Origin: Bauldia litoralis
GTDB taxonomy: Bacteria > Pseudomonadota > Alphaproteobacteria > Rhizobiales > Kaistiaceae
Direction: 5' to 3'
Length of the DNA stretch: 64,000 nt
Assembly: GCA_945882315.1 (NCBI GenBank)
Contig: CAMCWB010000010.1
Span: 1 to 64,000 of the forward strand
Part shown: positions 43,666 to 52,331 of the stretch, piece by piece
Position numbering within the stretch: the first letter of the stretch is position 1
Layout of the letters: every line of letters starts with the position of its first letter
Position numbers and translations under genes: made by a program
The notes under the pieces: generated by a model
The model's input: only the letters and a program-made list of their open reading frames with translations
The model's database searches: none
What the model was told of the DNA's origin: nothing

Positions 43666-44639
43666 GTTTGGTTCGTTCTGTCGTTCTTGGCGTCGGCGGC
43701 TATCTTCCCGAAAAAACTCTGACCAATGCCGAACTCTCGACCATGGTCGATACGTCGGACGAGTGGATCACGCAGCGGACCGGCATCAAGGAACGGCATA
43801 TCGCCGCCAAGGGCGAACTGACGTCCGACCTGGCCACGGCGGCGGCGCGGGTGGCGCTTGCCAATGCCGGCGTGTCGATCGCCGAGATCGACCTGATCAT
43901 TCTTGCCACCGCGACGCCGGACAACACCTTTCCCGCATCCGCGGTGACCGTCCAGGAAAAGCTCGGCATGCGCCATGGCGCGGCTTTCGATATCCAGGCC
44001 GTCTGCTCGGGCTTCGTCTTTGCGCTTTCGCAGGCCGACGCCATGATCCGTAGCGGCCAGGTGAAGAAGGTCATCGTGATCGGCGCCGAGACCTTCTCGC
44101 GCATCGTCGACTGGACCGACCGCGGCACCTGCGTTCTCTTCGGCGACGGCGCCGGCGCCGTCGTTCTTTCCGGCGAGCCGCAGCCCGGAGATACCCACGA
44201 CCGTGGCGTCCACGCTTCGCGGCTTCGCTCCGATGGCCACTACAAGGAAATGCTCTACGTCGATGGCGGCCCGTCCTCGACCGGCACCGTCGGCCACCTC
44301 CGCATGGAAGGCCGCGAAGTCTTCAAGCATGCGGTGGGCATGATCACCGACGTCATCGAGGATGTCTTCGCGACGACCGGTTTCTCAGCCGCCGACATCG
44401 ACTGGTTCGTGCCGCATCAGGCGAATATGCGGATCATCGACGCCAGCGCCAAGAAGCTCGGCATCGAATCGGAGAAGGTGATCCGCACGGTCTCGCTGCA
44501 CGGCAACACCTCGGCGGCCTCGATTCCCTTGGCGCTGTCGGTCGCGAGCGCCGATGGTCGCCTGAAGAAGGGTGATCTCGTCCTTCTGGAATCGATGGGG
44601 GGCGGCTTCACCTGGGGCGCCATACTGCTGCGTTGGTGA
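43662..44639 (+). CDS. fabH: beta-ketoacyl-ACP synthase III
   Basis: A 325-residue condensing enzyme that starts fatty-acid synthesis from acetyl-CoA and malonyl-ACP. The nucleophile Cys is in [13 protein letters not shown], His in [11 protein letters not shown] and Asn in [14 protein letters not shown], so the Cys-His-Asn triad is complete. It starts with GTG overlapping plsX. ihfA follows after about 120 bases. Confidence 0.97.
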   Translation: MSLVRSVVLGVGGYLPEKTLTNAELSTMVDTSDEWITQRTGIKERHIAAKGELTSDLATAAARVALANAGVSIAEIDLIILATATPDNTFPASAVTVQEKLGMRHGAAFDIQAVCSGFVFALSQADAMIRSGQVKKVIVIGAETFSRIVDWTDRGTCVLFGDGAGAVVLSGEPQPGDTHDRGVHASRLRSDGHYKEMLYVDGGPSSTGTVGHLRMEGREVFKHAVGMITDVIEDVFATTGFSAADIDWFVPHQANMRIIDASAKKLGIESEKVIRTVSLHGNTSAASIPLALSVASADGRLKKGDLVLLESMGGGFTWGAILLRW

Positions 44640-44670
44640 CCGCTTCGCGCCGATTCGCAACGCTAATCAG

Positions 44671-44699
44671 TTGATTCGCAAGGCTGGAAAAAATACGCT
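44671..44699 (+). promoter_or_regulatory. putative promoter of ihfA
   Basis: TTGATT (-35) and TACGCT (-10) with a 17-base spacer lie in an AT-rich gap 63 bases before the ihfA start. The -10 is imperfect. Confidence 0.45.
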
Positions 44700-44761
44700 A
44701 TCGTATTGTTAGATTGGTGATAATTTGAAGTTCCGGCGCTATCGATCGAGGTTTTGAGGCC

Positions 44762-45079
44762 ATGGGCGGCAAGACGGTGACGCGGGCCGATCTGTGCGAG
44801 GCGGTCTACCAGAAGGTAGGTCTCTCACGTACAGAGTCGGCCGAATTGGTCGAGCTTGTTCTCGACGAAATTAGTGCTTCCATTATCAGGGGCGAATCCG
44901 TCAAACTGTCGTCGTTCGGCTCGTTTGTCGTGCGCAGTAAGGGCGAACGCGTCGGCAGGAATCCGAAGACAGGCGAAGAGGTGCCGATCTCTCCGCGCAG
45001 GGTGATGATCTTCAAGCCGAGCAATGTGCTGAAGCAGCGAATCAATACCGCGCTCGAGAACGGGAGCGGCGGCGACTGA
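44762..45079 (+). CDS. ihfA: integration host factor, alpha subunit
   Basis: A 105-residue DNA-bending protein of the HU/IHF family. It starts [19 protein letters not shown] and has the alpha-subunit features [20 protein letters not shown] and the DNA-intercalating arm [20 protein letters not shown]. It lies between fabH and a MerR regulator, the usual alphaproteobacterial order. Confidence 0.96.
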   Translation: MGGKTVTRADLCEAVYQKVGLSRTESAELVELVLDEISASIIRGESVKLSSFGSFVVRSKGERVGRNPKTGEEVPISPRRVMIFKPSNVLKQRINTALENGSGGD

Positions 45080-45116
45080 GACTGGGAATGGTGGGGCGGC
45101 TGTTCGTAGGTATCTC

Positions 45117-45728
45117 GTGTCGAAAGGTCCTGACGCATTTCGAACGATAAGCGAGGTTGCCGAGGATCTTGATCTTCCGCAGCACGTGCTCCGCTTTTGG
45201 GAAACCCGCTTTCCCCAGATCAAGCCGCTGAAGCGCGGCGGCGGCCGGCGCTATTACCGGCCTGACGATGTCGATCTGCTGCGCGGCATCCGGCAACTCC
45301 TCTACGGCGAAGGCTATACGATCAAAGGCGTGCAGCGCATCCTGCGCGAGCAGGGCCATCGCTTCGTCATCTCTGCAGGTCGCGGCGAGATCAACGGTGC
45401 CGAGATGGCAGCGCATCAGGCGGCGGCCGAACCGGAAGAACGGGGCGGTGCCGACGAAGCCGACGCCTTCGCCATGGGCGAGAGCTACGATCCCGATATG
45501 GAGCCGGCCGATGAGGGACCTCTGCCGGTCCCCAGAGTCGATGTGAGAGTCGATTTGCCGATGCGGCCGTCGGAAGCGCCGCGCCGATTCGTCGAAAGAC
45601 TCGTCGCCGGCGCCTCGCCGCCGACGCTCGGCAGCCAGGCCAATCTCGGCGACGACGATCTCCGCCGCCTCAAGGGCACGCTCGCCGACCTTCTCGAGTG
45701 CAAGCGGCTCCTCGATCAGGCGCGCTGA
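45117..45728 (+). CDS. MerR-family transcriptional regulator
   Basis: A 203-residue regulator. The N-terminal winged HTH is [20 protein letters not shown] followed by [20 protein letters not shown] and the second helix [20 protein letters not shown]. The remaining part is acidic and not a known sensor domain. It starts with GTG. It normally follows ihfA and precedes tRNA-Pro in this order; here about 1.3 kb of extra sequence separates it from tRNA-Pro. Confidence 0.92.
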   Translation: MSKGPDAFRTISEVAEDLDLPQHVLRFWETRFPQIKPLKRGGGRRYYRPDDVDLLRGIRQLLYGEGYTIKGVQRILREQGHRFVISAGRGEINGAEMAAHQAAAEPEERGGADEADAFAMGESYDPDMEPADEGPLPVPRVDVRVDLPMRPSEAPRRFVERLVAGASPPTLGSQANLGDDDLRRLKGTLADLLECKRLLDQAR

Positions 45729-45969
45729 AGTCAATTTCTCCAGTCTGTTATGCGACGCAGCAGTACGCGCATCTCGACAACGATCCGTTCGCCGCGCCTC
45801 GATCGCCATCGGCGCGACCATCGTGACCACCATGGCGCCGGCTCGCGTGGCCTCGAACGGGCTGCCTAGATAAGCTTCCGCCACGAAACTCAGCCGCGTC
45901 GTCGACTACATTGTTAAACGGTGACTTGGTGGCTAGAGTTACTGCAGATAGTGGCTACGGGCGGTGATT

Positions 45970-46485
45970 ATGATCAGGCTTTGGTGGCTCTCTATTTCGG
46001 TTATTCTAGCCGCTGGCGGCGCTGTCGCTGAAACGCCCTCGCTTCTCCTCTTCCGGCAGGTGAATCCACCGGAGCTATTGGTTTACGATTCTGACGACTG
46101 CGATGAAGAAAGCGCGGTGGAATGTACCTCCATCGCTCTGCAATGCGCCTCAATAGGCACCCTGAGCATTACGGTCTACGGTCTCTACCGCGAGGAAATT
46201 TCGAGCTGGGCTGCTGTCGGCGGAAAGCTCAAGGTCCAAGGTATTCCCGGTCTGAACACCCTCGACATCGACGAGCCTTCCGCGAGCGACGGGGATGGAG
46301 CATGGAGCGTCAGTTTCCGCGCGAGCTATGAGAAGCCGGGCGTTCTCGACGACGAAGCCTTCGGTACCGCGTTAGCCTTTGATGCTATCTACGCGAAGGT
46401 CGCAGTAGCTCTCAATGAAGAGAACACGCAAATCTTGCGAGCGTTCCTGGCTGGCTGCGGCGACGGCCCTGCACGCACGGGCTAA
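45970..46485 (+). CDS. exported protein of unknown function
   Basis: A 171-residue protein with a signal peptide (IRLWWLSISVILAAGGAVAE, cleavage after AVA). The mature part is acidic and has cysteines at DDCDEES, VECTSIAL, QCASIG and AGCGDG that could form two disulfides in the periplasm. No domain was recognised. The base composition is lower in GC than the neighbours, and it lies beyond the 3' end of tRNA-Pro, so horizontal gain is plausible. A GTG 6 bases upstream is an alternative start. Confidence 0.65.
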   Translation: MIRLWWLSISVILAAGGAVAETPSLLLFRQVNPPELLVYDSDDCDEESAVECTSIALQCASIGTLSITVYGLYREEISSWAAVGGKLKVQGIPGLNTLDIDEPSASDGDGAWSVSFRASYEKPGVLDDEAFGTALAFDAIYAKVAVALNEENTQILRAFLAGCGDGPARTG

Positions 46486-46667
46486 GTGGATGAGGACGAA
46501 AACCAGAAAAGTGTGCCTCGAAGCCGGTGACATTCGCCCCTTCGCCCGACACATCTCGATCTGGTGTGCCGATTGTCGCGACCAAAGGGGCGTGATGAAA
46601 TTCTCGATCCTGCATCTGTTTGCACGGGTCGGGGGGATCGACAGCTATTACGTACGAGGTAGGGACC

Positions 46668-46895
46668 TTGGTTGATCACAGATCCAGACCGACCGCGCGT
46701 GACGCGGCGGAAGCCATATTCAAGAAAGCCGCGACCCCTCCGGTCGAACGTCCGGCCAAGGCTCCGGCAATTCCTGGCGCCAAGGAAATGGTCACGCTCC
46801 GCGTTGACCGGGAAGTCTTGGAGTTTTTCCAGGAGGACGGCGCCGGCTGGCAGGACCGCATGACCGCGGCACTCCGGACTGCCGCGGGAAAATAG
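46668..46895 (+). CDS. BrnA-like antitoxin-family protein, orphan
   Basis: A protein of about 75 residues starting at TTG 46668 (AGGTAGGG upstream). It begins with a short segment RPTARDAAEAIFKKA, then a Pro-rich hinge, and ends in VTLRVDREVLEFFQEDGAGW followed by QDRMTAALRTAAGK. That end is the ribbon-helix-helix-like region of BrnA antitoxins. No BrnT toxin gene lies next to it, so it may act as a free regulator. The 5' limit is uncertain because the frame opens at 46620. Confidence 0.7.
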   Translation: MVDHRSRPTARDAAEAIFKKAATPPVERPAKAPAIPGAKEMVTLRVDREVLEFFQEDGAGWQDRMTAALRTAAGK

Positions 46896-47042
46896 CCAAG
46901 ACCGGACCTGTTCTTGGTCGCCGAGATGCCAAGCGTAGGGGCTGTGAGTCGAATTGGCGCGGCGACTTATGGAGACGCGGACGATGAAGCGAAGTGGCCG
47001 ACCCATGCAGGCCGTCCATCTTGTCGATTCGTTTCGGGGATC

Positions 47043-47119
<77 letters not shown>

Positions 47120-47129
47120 ACCGGCGCGG

Positions 47130-47158
47130 ACTATAGTCAGCACATGTTCCGACTGCAA
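47130..47158 (-). promoter_or_regulatory. promoter of tRNA-Pro
   Basis: On the minus strand, TTGCAG (-35) and TATAGT (-10) are spaced by exactly 17 bases, 11 bases before the tRNA 5' end. This is the best consensus-like promoter in the window. Confidence 0.75.
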
Positions 47159-47316
47159 ACATATCCAGCCGGCTAAAAGACGATAGTCAGAGCTGAATTC
47201 GGCTCCGCGCCGGGAGCCGACCGGTCGACAAAATTGGCGGTTTCATGGCAACGCCGGAACTTGTTCGCCTGCCTGCGAATTGAGCGCTCACCCACAACGA
47301 CAACGGGAGAACGCAC

Positions 47317-47391
47317 ATGGGCCCTGGCATCCTTCTCTGGCTCCTTGGAATTCCGATTCCGATCATTATCCTTCTCGTCCTCCTTTTTTAG
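47317..47391 (+). CDS. 24-aa hydrophobic microprotein
   Basis: A 24-residue ORF, MGPGILLWLLGIPIPIIILL ending in a few more hydrophobic residues, with GGGAG 7 bases ahead of its ATG. It ends 9 bases before the next gene's ATG. Nearly all residues are Leu, Ile, Pro or Gly, so it is a single membrane helix with no charged flank. It is too short for ordinary gene callers. Similar tiny hydrophobic ORFs are known in proteobacteria, but this one's function is not known to me. Confidence 0.68.
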   Translation: MGPGILLWLLGIPIPIIILLVLLF

Positions 47392-47400
47392 GGCACCGCC

Positions 47401-48423
47401 ATGACCGATCGCACGACTGCTATCGGCGTCGAGATCGACGCCGCACCGCTTAGATCCGCGGTTTCCTGGGGTGCCGTCCTAGCCGGCGCCCTTGTCGCAA
47501 TTGCCATCACACTAGCGCTCCTCATCCTCGGCAGCGGGTTGGGCCTCACGCTGGTTTCACCGTGGTGGGAAGCGAATGCCGACGCCACCACCATCGCCGT
47601 CTCGACAATCGTGTGGCTTGTCGTGATGCAATGGGCGTCGTCCGGCCTCGGTGGCTATCTGACCGGACGGCTTCGCACCCGCTGGTCGGCGAGTTCCGAT
47701 GAGGTGTTCTTCCGCGATACTGCGCATGGGCTCCTGGTGTGGGCGCTCGCGACGGTCATCGTGGCGGGCATGGCGGGCCAAGGGCTGAAGGGCGTCATCG
47801 GCGCCGGCACCCAAGTGGCAGGGCAGGTGGCCAGTGGCGCTGCCATGGGTGCAGCGCAGGGGGCGGCGGGCTCGGTCGGAGATCCGACCAGCTATTTCGT
47901 CGACTCGCTTTATCGGCCTGCCGCAACGACCGAAGGCCAGGCCTCTGCAAGCCCGGCACCGGCGACACCGCCGGCGGTTGGCAGCGCACCGGCCGCGCCG
48001 GCTCTCGGAACGCCGCCGGTAATGTCCTCGACGCCGGCGGCGCCGGTTGCTTCATCCTGGGCAAGCGGTGCCATTCCGGCGGCGAATGGTGATGTCCGCG
48101 GTGAGACGATGCGCATCATCGTCCGCGGCATGACCGGCGACACCTTCCCGGAGGCGGACCGGGCCTATCTCGTGCAGCGCGTCGCCGCCGAGACCGGCAT
48201 GTCCCAGCAGGAGGCCGATGCCCGCGTCACCGAGGTCATGCAAGGCCTGACGCAGGCCAAGGCCGACGCCCAGGCGGCGGCGGAGAAGGCGCGGGAGGCC
48301 GCGGTGACGCTTGCCGTCATCGCTTTCGTCTCGCTCCTCGTCGGTGCCTTCATCGGTGCGGTCGCGGCGGCGCTCGGCGGCAGCCATCGCGATGACCAGC
48401 CTGACGGCGTGGTCCTCCGCTAA
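47401..48423 (+). CDS. membrane protein of the type often labelled PhnA-like
   Basis: A 340-residue protein with hydrophobic helices at about 20-50 (VSWGAVLAGALVAIAITLAL), 65-85, 110-135 and 310-333, and a soluble stretch rich in Ala/Pro (residues of about 180-220) between them. The sequence from about 235 to 300 (MRIIVRGMTGDTFPEADRAYLVQR) looks helical and charged. It is similar to alphaproteobacterial membrane proteins labelled PhnA-like; no link to phosphonate is visible here. The microprotein gene directly precedes it, and a strong terminator follows. Confidence 0.72.
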   Translation: MTDRTTAIGVEIDAAPLRSAVSWGAVLAGALVAIAITLALLILGSGLGLTLVSPWWEANADATTIAVSTIVWLVVMQWASSGLGGYLTGRLRTRWSASSDEVFFRDTAHGLLVWALATVIVAGMAGQGLKGVIGAGTQVAGQVASGAAMGAAQGAAGSVGDPTSYFVDSLYRPAATTEGQASASPAPATPPAVGSAPAAPALGTPPVMSSTPAAPVASSWASGAIPAANGDVRGETMRIIVRGMTGDTFPEADRAYLVQRVAAETGMSQQEADARVTEVMQGLTQAKADAQAAAEKAREAAVTLAVIAFVSLLVGAFIGAVAAALGGSHRDDQPDGVVLR

Positions 48424-48444
48424 AGCGGCGCAACAAGCTCAGGG

Positions 48445-48477
48445 GGCCGGCCGAGCAATCGGCCGGCCTTTTCTTTT
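48445..48477 (+). terminator. rho-independent terminator
   Basis: GGCCGGCCGA and TCGGCCGGCC form a perfect 10-base stem with GCAA tetraloop, followed by TTTTCTTTT. It ends the microprotein/membrane-protein transcript. Confidence 0.93.
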
Positions 48478-48706
48478 GAAAAAGTCAGAGCGGTGTCCGC
48501 CTATAAGTGTGCGGAGCTTCTCAAAAATGTGATGTCTTCCGCCGCACTTTGGGAAATGTCAGGCTGGTCCCGGCGACGAAAAGTGTTGTCGGAAAAGAAG
48601 GATAGGCGGCAAGCAGCCGCCGCCTCCGAGTGCCAGAAAATTTCTCCGTGAGGCTGCGGGGCGAAAAGAGGCGTGATAGCCTCGGCTTCGGTGGAGGCCA
48701 GTTTGC

Positions 48707-48922
48707 ATGAGCAATCGAACCGCCCTGCAGTCGGCGATAGAAGACCTCGTCGATGGTCTCGGGGCTGCGGGCAAAGTCATCGACTGGGGTGCGGCGCTGC
48801 AACTGTCGAGCCGATACCCGCAGAGCGGGATGACGCTCGACGATATCTGCCGGCAGATCGAACAGAGCGCCGTGAAGAGCCGCGCCACGCTTCTGAGCGG
48901 CATGAAGCCGCCAGGCCAATAA
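48707..48922 (+). CDS. small hypothetical protein, 71 aa
   Basis: A 71-residue soluble protein with a strong ribosome-binding site (GGAGG, 8 bases before the ATG). The pattern SAIEDLVDGLGAAGKVIDWG and the SGMTLDDICRQIEQSAVKSR stretch suggest two amphipathic helices. No known domain. It ends directly at the 3' end of the convergent GMC oxidoreductase gene. Confidence 0.65.
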   Translation: MSNRTALQSAIEDLVDGLGAAGKVIDWGAALQLSSRYPQSGMTLDDICRQIEQSAVKSRATLLSGMKPPGQ

Positions 48923-50533
48923 TCAGCCGCGCGCCGCGTCCTCAAGGATCATCGCCGCGCCCTTCTCGCCGATCATGATCGCGGGCGCATTGGTGTTGCC
49001 CGAAACGATCGTCGGCATGATCGAGGCATCGACGACGCGCAGCCGCTCGATGCCGCGAACCCGAAGCCGCTCGTCGACGACCGCCGCCTCGTCCGGGCCC
49101 ATCCGGCAGGTGCCGACCGGATGGAAACTGATGCCGCCGCGGCGCGTCAGGAAATCCGCCATCTCGTCCGGGGTCGCGACAGAGGGCCCGGGGTCGTGCT
49201 CCTCGACGATATAGGCGCGCATCGGCTCGGTCCGCATCACCTTGCGAGCCTCCACCATGCCCGCGACGAGCCCGTCGAGATCGCCCCGAGCGCCGAGATA
49301 GTTCGGACGGATCTTCGGCGGCGCGAAGGCGTCGGCGCTGTCGATCATCACCTCGCCCCGGCTCTCGGGCCGGAGCAGCCGGACAATGATCGAAATGCCG
49401 GGATAGGGGTGGAGTGGATCGCCGGCCTTGTCGGTGCTGAACAATGTGATGCCGAGCTGGATGTCTGGCGAGGCGACGGCCGGGTTCGACTTGAAGAAGC
49501 CCGCCGCCTGCGACGACCCCATCGTCAGGAAGCCCTTGCGCTGTATCGCGTAGCGAAGCCCCTCGCGGACCTTCCGCCAGGGGCTCGCGACCGCGTCGTT
49601 GAGCGTTGTGCGATCCTTCACGCGGTAGACCAGGCGGCCGTTGTAATGCTCCTGGAGATTGGCGCCCACCGCCGGCCGGTCGAGGATGACGTCGATGCCG
49701 AGATCGCGAAGCAGCGGCGCCGGGCCGATGCCGGAGAGCTGCAGGAGCTGCGGCGAGTTGATCGCGCCGCCGGCAAGGATGACCTCGCGGCCGGCTGAGA
49801 CGGCGCGCCGGGTACCGTCCTGCCAATACTCGACGCCGGTCGCCCGCAATCCGTCGAGGAGCAGCCGCGAGACATGCGCGCCGGTCCTGACCGTGAGGTT
49901 CGGACGCTTCTCCGCCGGGCGTAGGAAGGCGGTCGCAGCACTCGAACGGCGACCGTTCCGCAAGGTCATCTGCACATAGCCGAAGCCTTCCTGGCCGGCA
50001 CCGTTGAAGTCTTGGTTAGCCGGATAACCGCAGGCGATGCCGGCCGCGATGAAGGCGTCGGCAAGCGGATGCGTCTCGGGCGGATCGGACACGGCGAGCT
50101 CGCCATCGGCGCCGTGAAACTCGTCGGCGCCGTGCTGCTGCTTCTCGCTCTTGCGGAAGAAGGGCAGAACGTCCTCGTAGCTCCAGCCGCTATTGCCGAG
50201 TTGGCGCCAATGGTCGAAGTCCTCCCTCTGGCCGCGGACATAGACGAGGCCGTTGATCGAGGAGGAGCCGCCGAGCACCTTGCCGCGCGGTTGGCGGATC
50301 GACCGGTTGCCCGATGCCGGATGCGGCTCGGAGGCATAGAGCCAGTTCACCCTCGGATCGCCGAAATGCCGTCCATAGCCGAGCGGGATGTGGATCCAGG
50401 GATTGCTGTCGCGGCCGCCGGCTTCAAGCAGCAGGACGCGATAGCGCCCGTCCACCGTCAGCCGGTTGGCGAGCACGCAGCCGGCGCTGCCCGCGCCGAT
50501 GATGACGAAGTCGAAAATATCGTTCTCTGGCAT
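48923..50533 (-). CDS. GMC-family FAD oxidoreductase (choline dehydrogenase-like)
   Basis: A 536-residue flavoenzyme. The ADP-binding fold is FDFVIIGAGSAGCVLANRL at residues 7-25. The GMC signature GGSSSINGLVYVRG lies near residue 84, and the C-terminal active-site motif is SFHPVGTCRMG with NTNAPAIMIGEKGA. These enzymes oxidise alcohols such as choline or other polyols; the substrate is not clear. The ATG at 50533 matches the family start; upstream residues in the open frame look non-coding. It is divergent from the small ABM-like gene. Confidence 0.92.
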   Translation of the reverse strand: MPENDIFDFVIIGAGSAGCVLANRLTVDGRYRVLLLEAGGRDSNPWIHIPLGYGRHFGDPRVNWLYASEPHPASGNRSIRQPRGKVLGGSSSINGLVYVRGQREDFDHWRQLGNSGWSYEDVLPFFRKSEKQQHGADEFHGADGELAVSDPPETHPLADAFIAAGIACGYPANQDFNGAGQEGFGYVQMTLRNGRRSSAATAFLRPAEKRPNLTVRTGAHVSRLLLDGLRATGVEYWQDGTRRAVSAGREVILAGGAINSPQLLQLSGIGPAPLLRDLGIDVILDRPAVGANLQEHYNGRLVYRVKDRTTLNDAVASPWRKVREGLRYAIQRKGFLTMGSSQAAGFFKSNPAVASPDIQLGITLFSTDKAGDPLHPYPGISIIVRLLRPESRGEVMIDSADAFAPPKIRPNYLGARGDLDGLVAGMVEARKVMRTEPMRAYIVEEHDPGPSVATPDEMADFLTRRGGISFHPVGTCRMGPDEAAVVDERLRVRGIERLRVVDASIMPTIVSGNTNAPAIMIGEKGAAMILEDAARG

Positions 50534-50641
50534 TGCGGCGTTTCCCGGCGGTCTCGTTTCTTGTCGTCGATTTTGTGTGTAGTTTGCGCGTGCCTGCCAG
50601 GGGATCAAGAATGAAGGGGCGGGCGTCTCGGGAGGAATTCG

Positions 50642-50941
50642 ATGTTCATTCGCATTGTCGACCATTGGGCCAAGCCCGGCCAGACCGAATATGGCCGCAA
50701 TTTCATCGACGAGAACGGCGTGAAAATGGAGAAGTGGCCGGGCTTCGTCTATCGCTACCGGCTCGAGCCGACGGAGGGCCCGACGATCATCACGACGCTG
50801 ACCGCCTGGGACACCGAGGAGCACTACAAGGCGTACCGCGCCGCCCAGACGCCCTATTCGCAGGTGCCGACCTATCCGTTCGAGCGGACGGCGCATAAGG
50901 AACTCGTCGTCCAGGCGAGCAGCACCGGCGCGCCCGCCTAG
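50642..50941 (+). CDS. antibiotic-biosynthesis-monooxygenase-like small protein
   Basis: A 99-residue protein predicted to be a dimeric alpha/beta barrel of the ABM type: FIRIVDHWAKPGQTEYGRNF, then WPGFVYRYRLE and TIITTLTAWDTEEHYKAYRA. Such proteins act as monooxygenases, heme-degrading enzymes or simple binding proteins. GGAGG lies 5 bases ahead of the ATG. Its position between two oxidoreductase genes suggests a redox role but is not proof. Confidence 0.75.
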   Translation: MFIRIVDHWAKPGQTEYGRNFIDENGVKMEKWPGFVYRYRLEPTEGPTIITTLTAWDTEEHYKAYRAAQTPYSQVPTYPFERTAHKELVVQASSTGAPA

Positions 50942-51094
50942 CGTCGCATTTCCTGGTGGATGATGCCCGGTCGCGCCGCCCTGGCGCGACTATTCCGTTG
51001 AGAACACAAGCAAAAAAGCGATAGAAGAAGGCCCGCCTTCCGCTGGCGCATTCGTCTCCGCGCCGCCTCGCATCGCCGATCCGGAGTTCCTTTC

Positions 51095-52246
51095 ATGCGC
51101 CTCGACAAGGTTTTCACGATCGAAGACATGCGCCTGCAGGCGAAACGGCGATTGCCGCGCGTGATCTTCGATTTCATCGACGGCGGCGCCGGCGACGAGC
51201 AGGGCCTCGACAACAACGCTGCCCAGTTCCGTAATTTCCGGATGGTGCCGCACTATCTCGTCGACATCTCGCAGCGCACGCAGAAGCAGACGCTGTTCGG
51301 CCGGGAATATTCCAGCATGTTCGGCATCGCGCCGACCGGCTATGCCGGCCTGTGGCGGCCGGACGGCGAGCTGATGCTGGCGCAGGCCGCCGCCGATAGC
51401 GGCATTCCCTTCATCCAGTCAGGTTCGAGCGTTGCCTCGATCGAGCAGATCGGCAAGATCGCGCCCGGCAATGCCTGGTTCCAGCTCTATGCGGCGCGCG
51501 ATCCGAGCATGTCGGATGATCTCCTGCGTCGGGCCGCCGATACCGGCGTCCCCACCGTTGCGATCACCGTCGATTTGCCGGTCCCCGGTCCGCGGCCGCG
51601 CGACTCCCGAAGCGGCTGGCACATTCCGCCAAAGATGACTCCGAGGATCATCTGGGACGGCATGCGCCATCCCGGCTGGACGATGAGCTATTTCCGCACC
51701 GGCGGCCTGCCGAGCATGGGCAACTGGGCGCCTTATGCCGGCACCAAGGATCCGATCGAGATCGCCAAGTTCATGCGCGGCAATACCTACTCGACGCAGA
51801 CCTGGCGGGACATCGAACGCTACCGCAGGAACTGGAAGGGCAATCTCGTCCTGAAAGGCATCCTGCATCGCGAGGACGCGCGCCGCGCTGCCGAAGCCGG
51901 CGTCGACGGCATTCTGGTTTCCAACCATGGCGGCCGTCAGTTCGAGCGCGCCCCGGCACCGATCGAGGTCCTGCCGGGGATCGTCGAGGAAGTCGGCTCG
52001 AAGCTCACCGTGATGATGGACAGCGGCGTCTCGCAGGGTGTCGACATGCTCGTCGCGTATGCGCTCGGCGCGAAATTCGTCTTCGTCGGCCGCGCCACGG
52101 CCTGGGGCGTGATTGCCGGCGGCCTCGAAGGCGCCAAGCGTTCGATCACCATCCTCAAAGGCCAGATCGACCTTGCGATGGGGCAGGTGGGCTGCACCTC
52201 GCCCGGCGATCTGCCCAACATCACCTTGCTGCGGACGAATCGTTAG
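51095..52246 (+). CDS. FMN-dependent alpha-hydroxy-acid oxidase/dehydrogenase (LldD-like)
   Basis: A 383-residue TIM-barrel flavoprotein that oxidises 2-hydroxy acids such as L-lactate or mandelate. The catalytic His and Arg are in SNHGGRQ (about residue 277), the Lys in VLKGILHREDA, and FIDGGAGDE lies near the start. The next residues read FERAPAPIEVLP where most family members have LDGAPAPIDVLP, a substitution in the loop beside the catalytic site. Without membrane-loop data it cannot be assigned to lactate or mandelate. Confidence 0.92.
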   Translation: MRLDKVFTIEDMRLQAKRRLPRVIFDFIDGGAGDEQGLDNNAAQFRNFRMVPHYLVDISQRTQKQTLFGREYSSMFGIAPTGYAGLWRPDGELMLAQAAADSGIPFIQSGSSVASIEQIGKIAPGNAWFQLYAARDPSMSDDLLRRAADTGVPTVAITVDLPVPGPRPRDSRSGWHIPPKMTPRIIWDGMRHPGWTMSYFRTGGLPSMGNWAPYAGTKDPIEIAKFMRGNTYSTQTWRDIERYRRNWKGNLVLKGILHREDARRAAEAGVDGILVSNHGGRQFERAPAPIEVLPGIVEEVGSKLTVMMDSGVSQGVDMLVAYALGAKFVFVGRATAWGVIAGGLEGAKRSITILKGQIDLAMGQVGCTSPGDLPNITLLRTNR

Positions 52247-52331
52247 GCGCGAATCAGGCGGGCGACCGTCAAGTCTCGTTAACGAAGTCTGACTAGATTG
52301 GCCGGCAGAGTTTGCCGGCCGAGTAGTCAGT

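Noticed and set aside
45042-45884. 280-residue minus-strand ORF running from the merR 3' flank through merR
   Set aside because: Most of it is antisense to merR and ihfA; the first 45 codons in the gap look protein-like but have no family match I recognise.
46490-46675. short plus-strand ORF between the exported protein and the BrnA-like gene, with a C-x2-C motif
   Set aside because: It overlaps no good ribosome-binding site, has no recognisable domain, and the cysteine pair alone is weak evidence.
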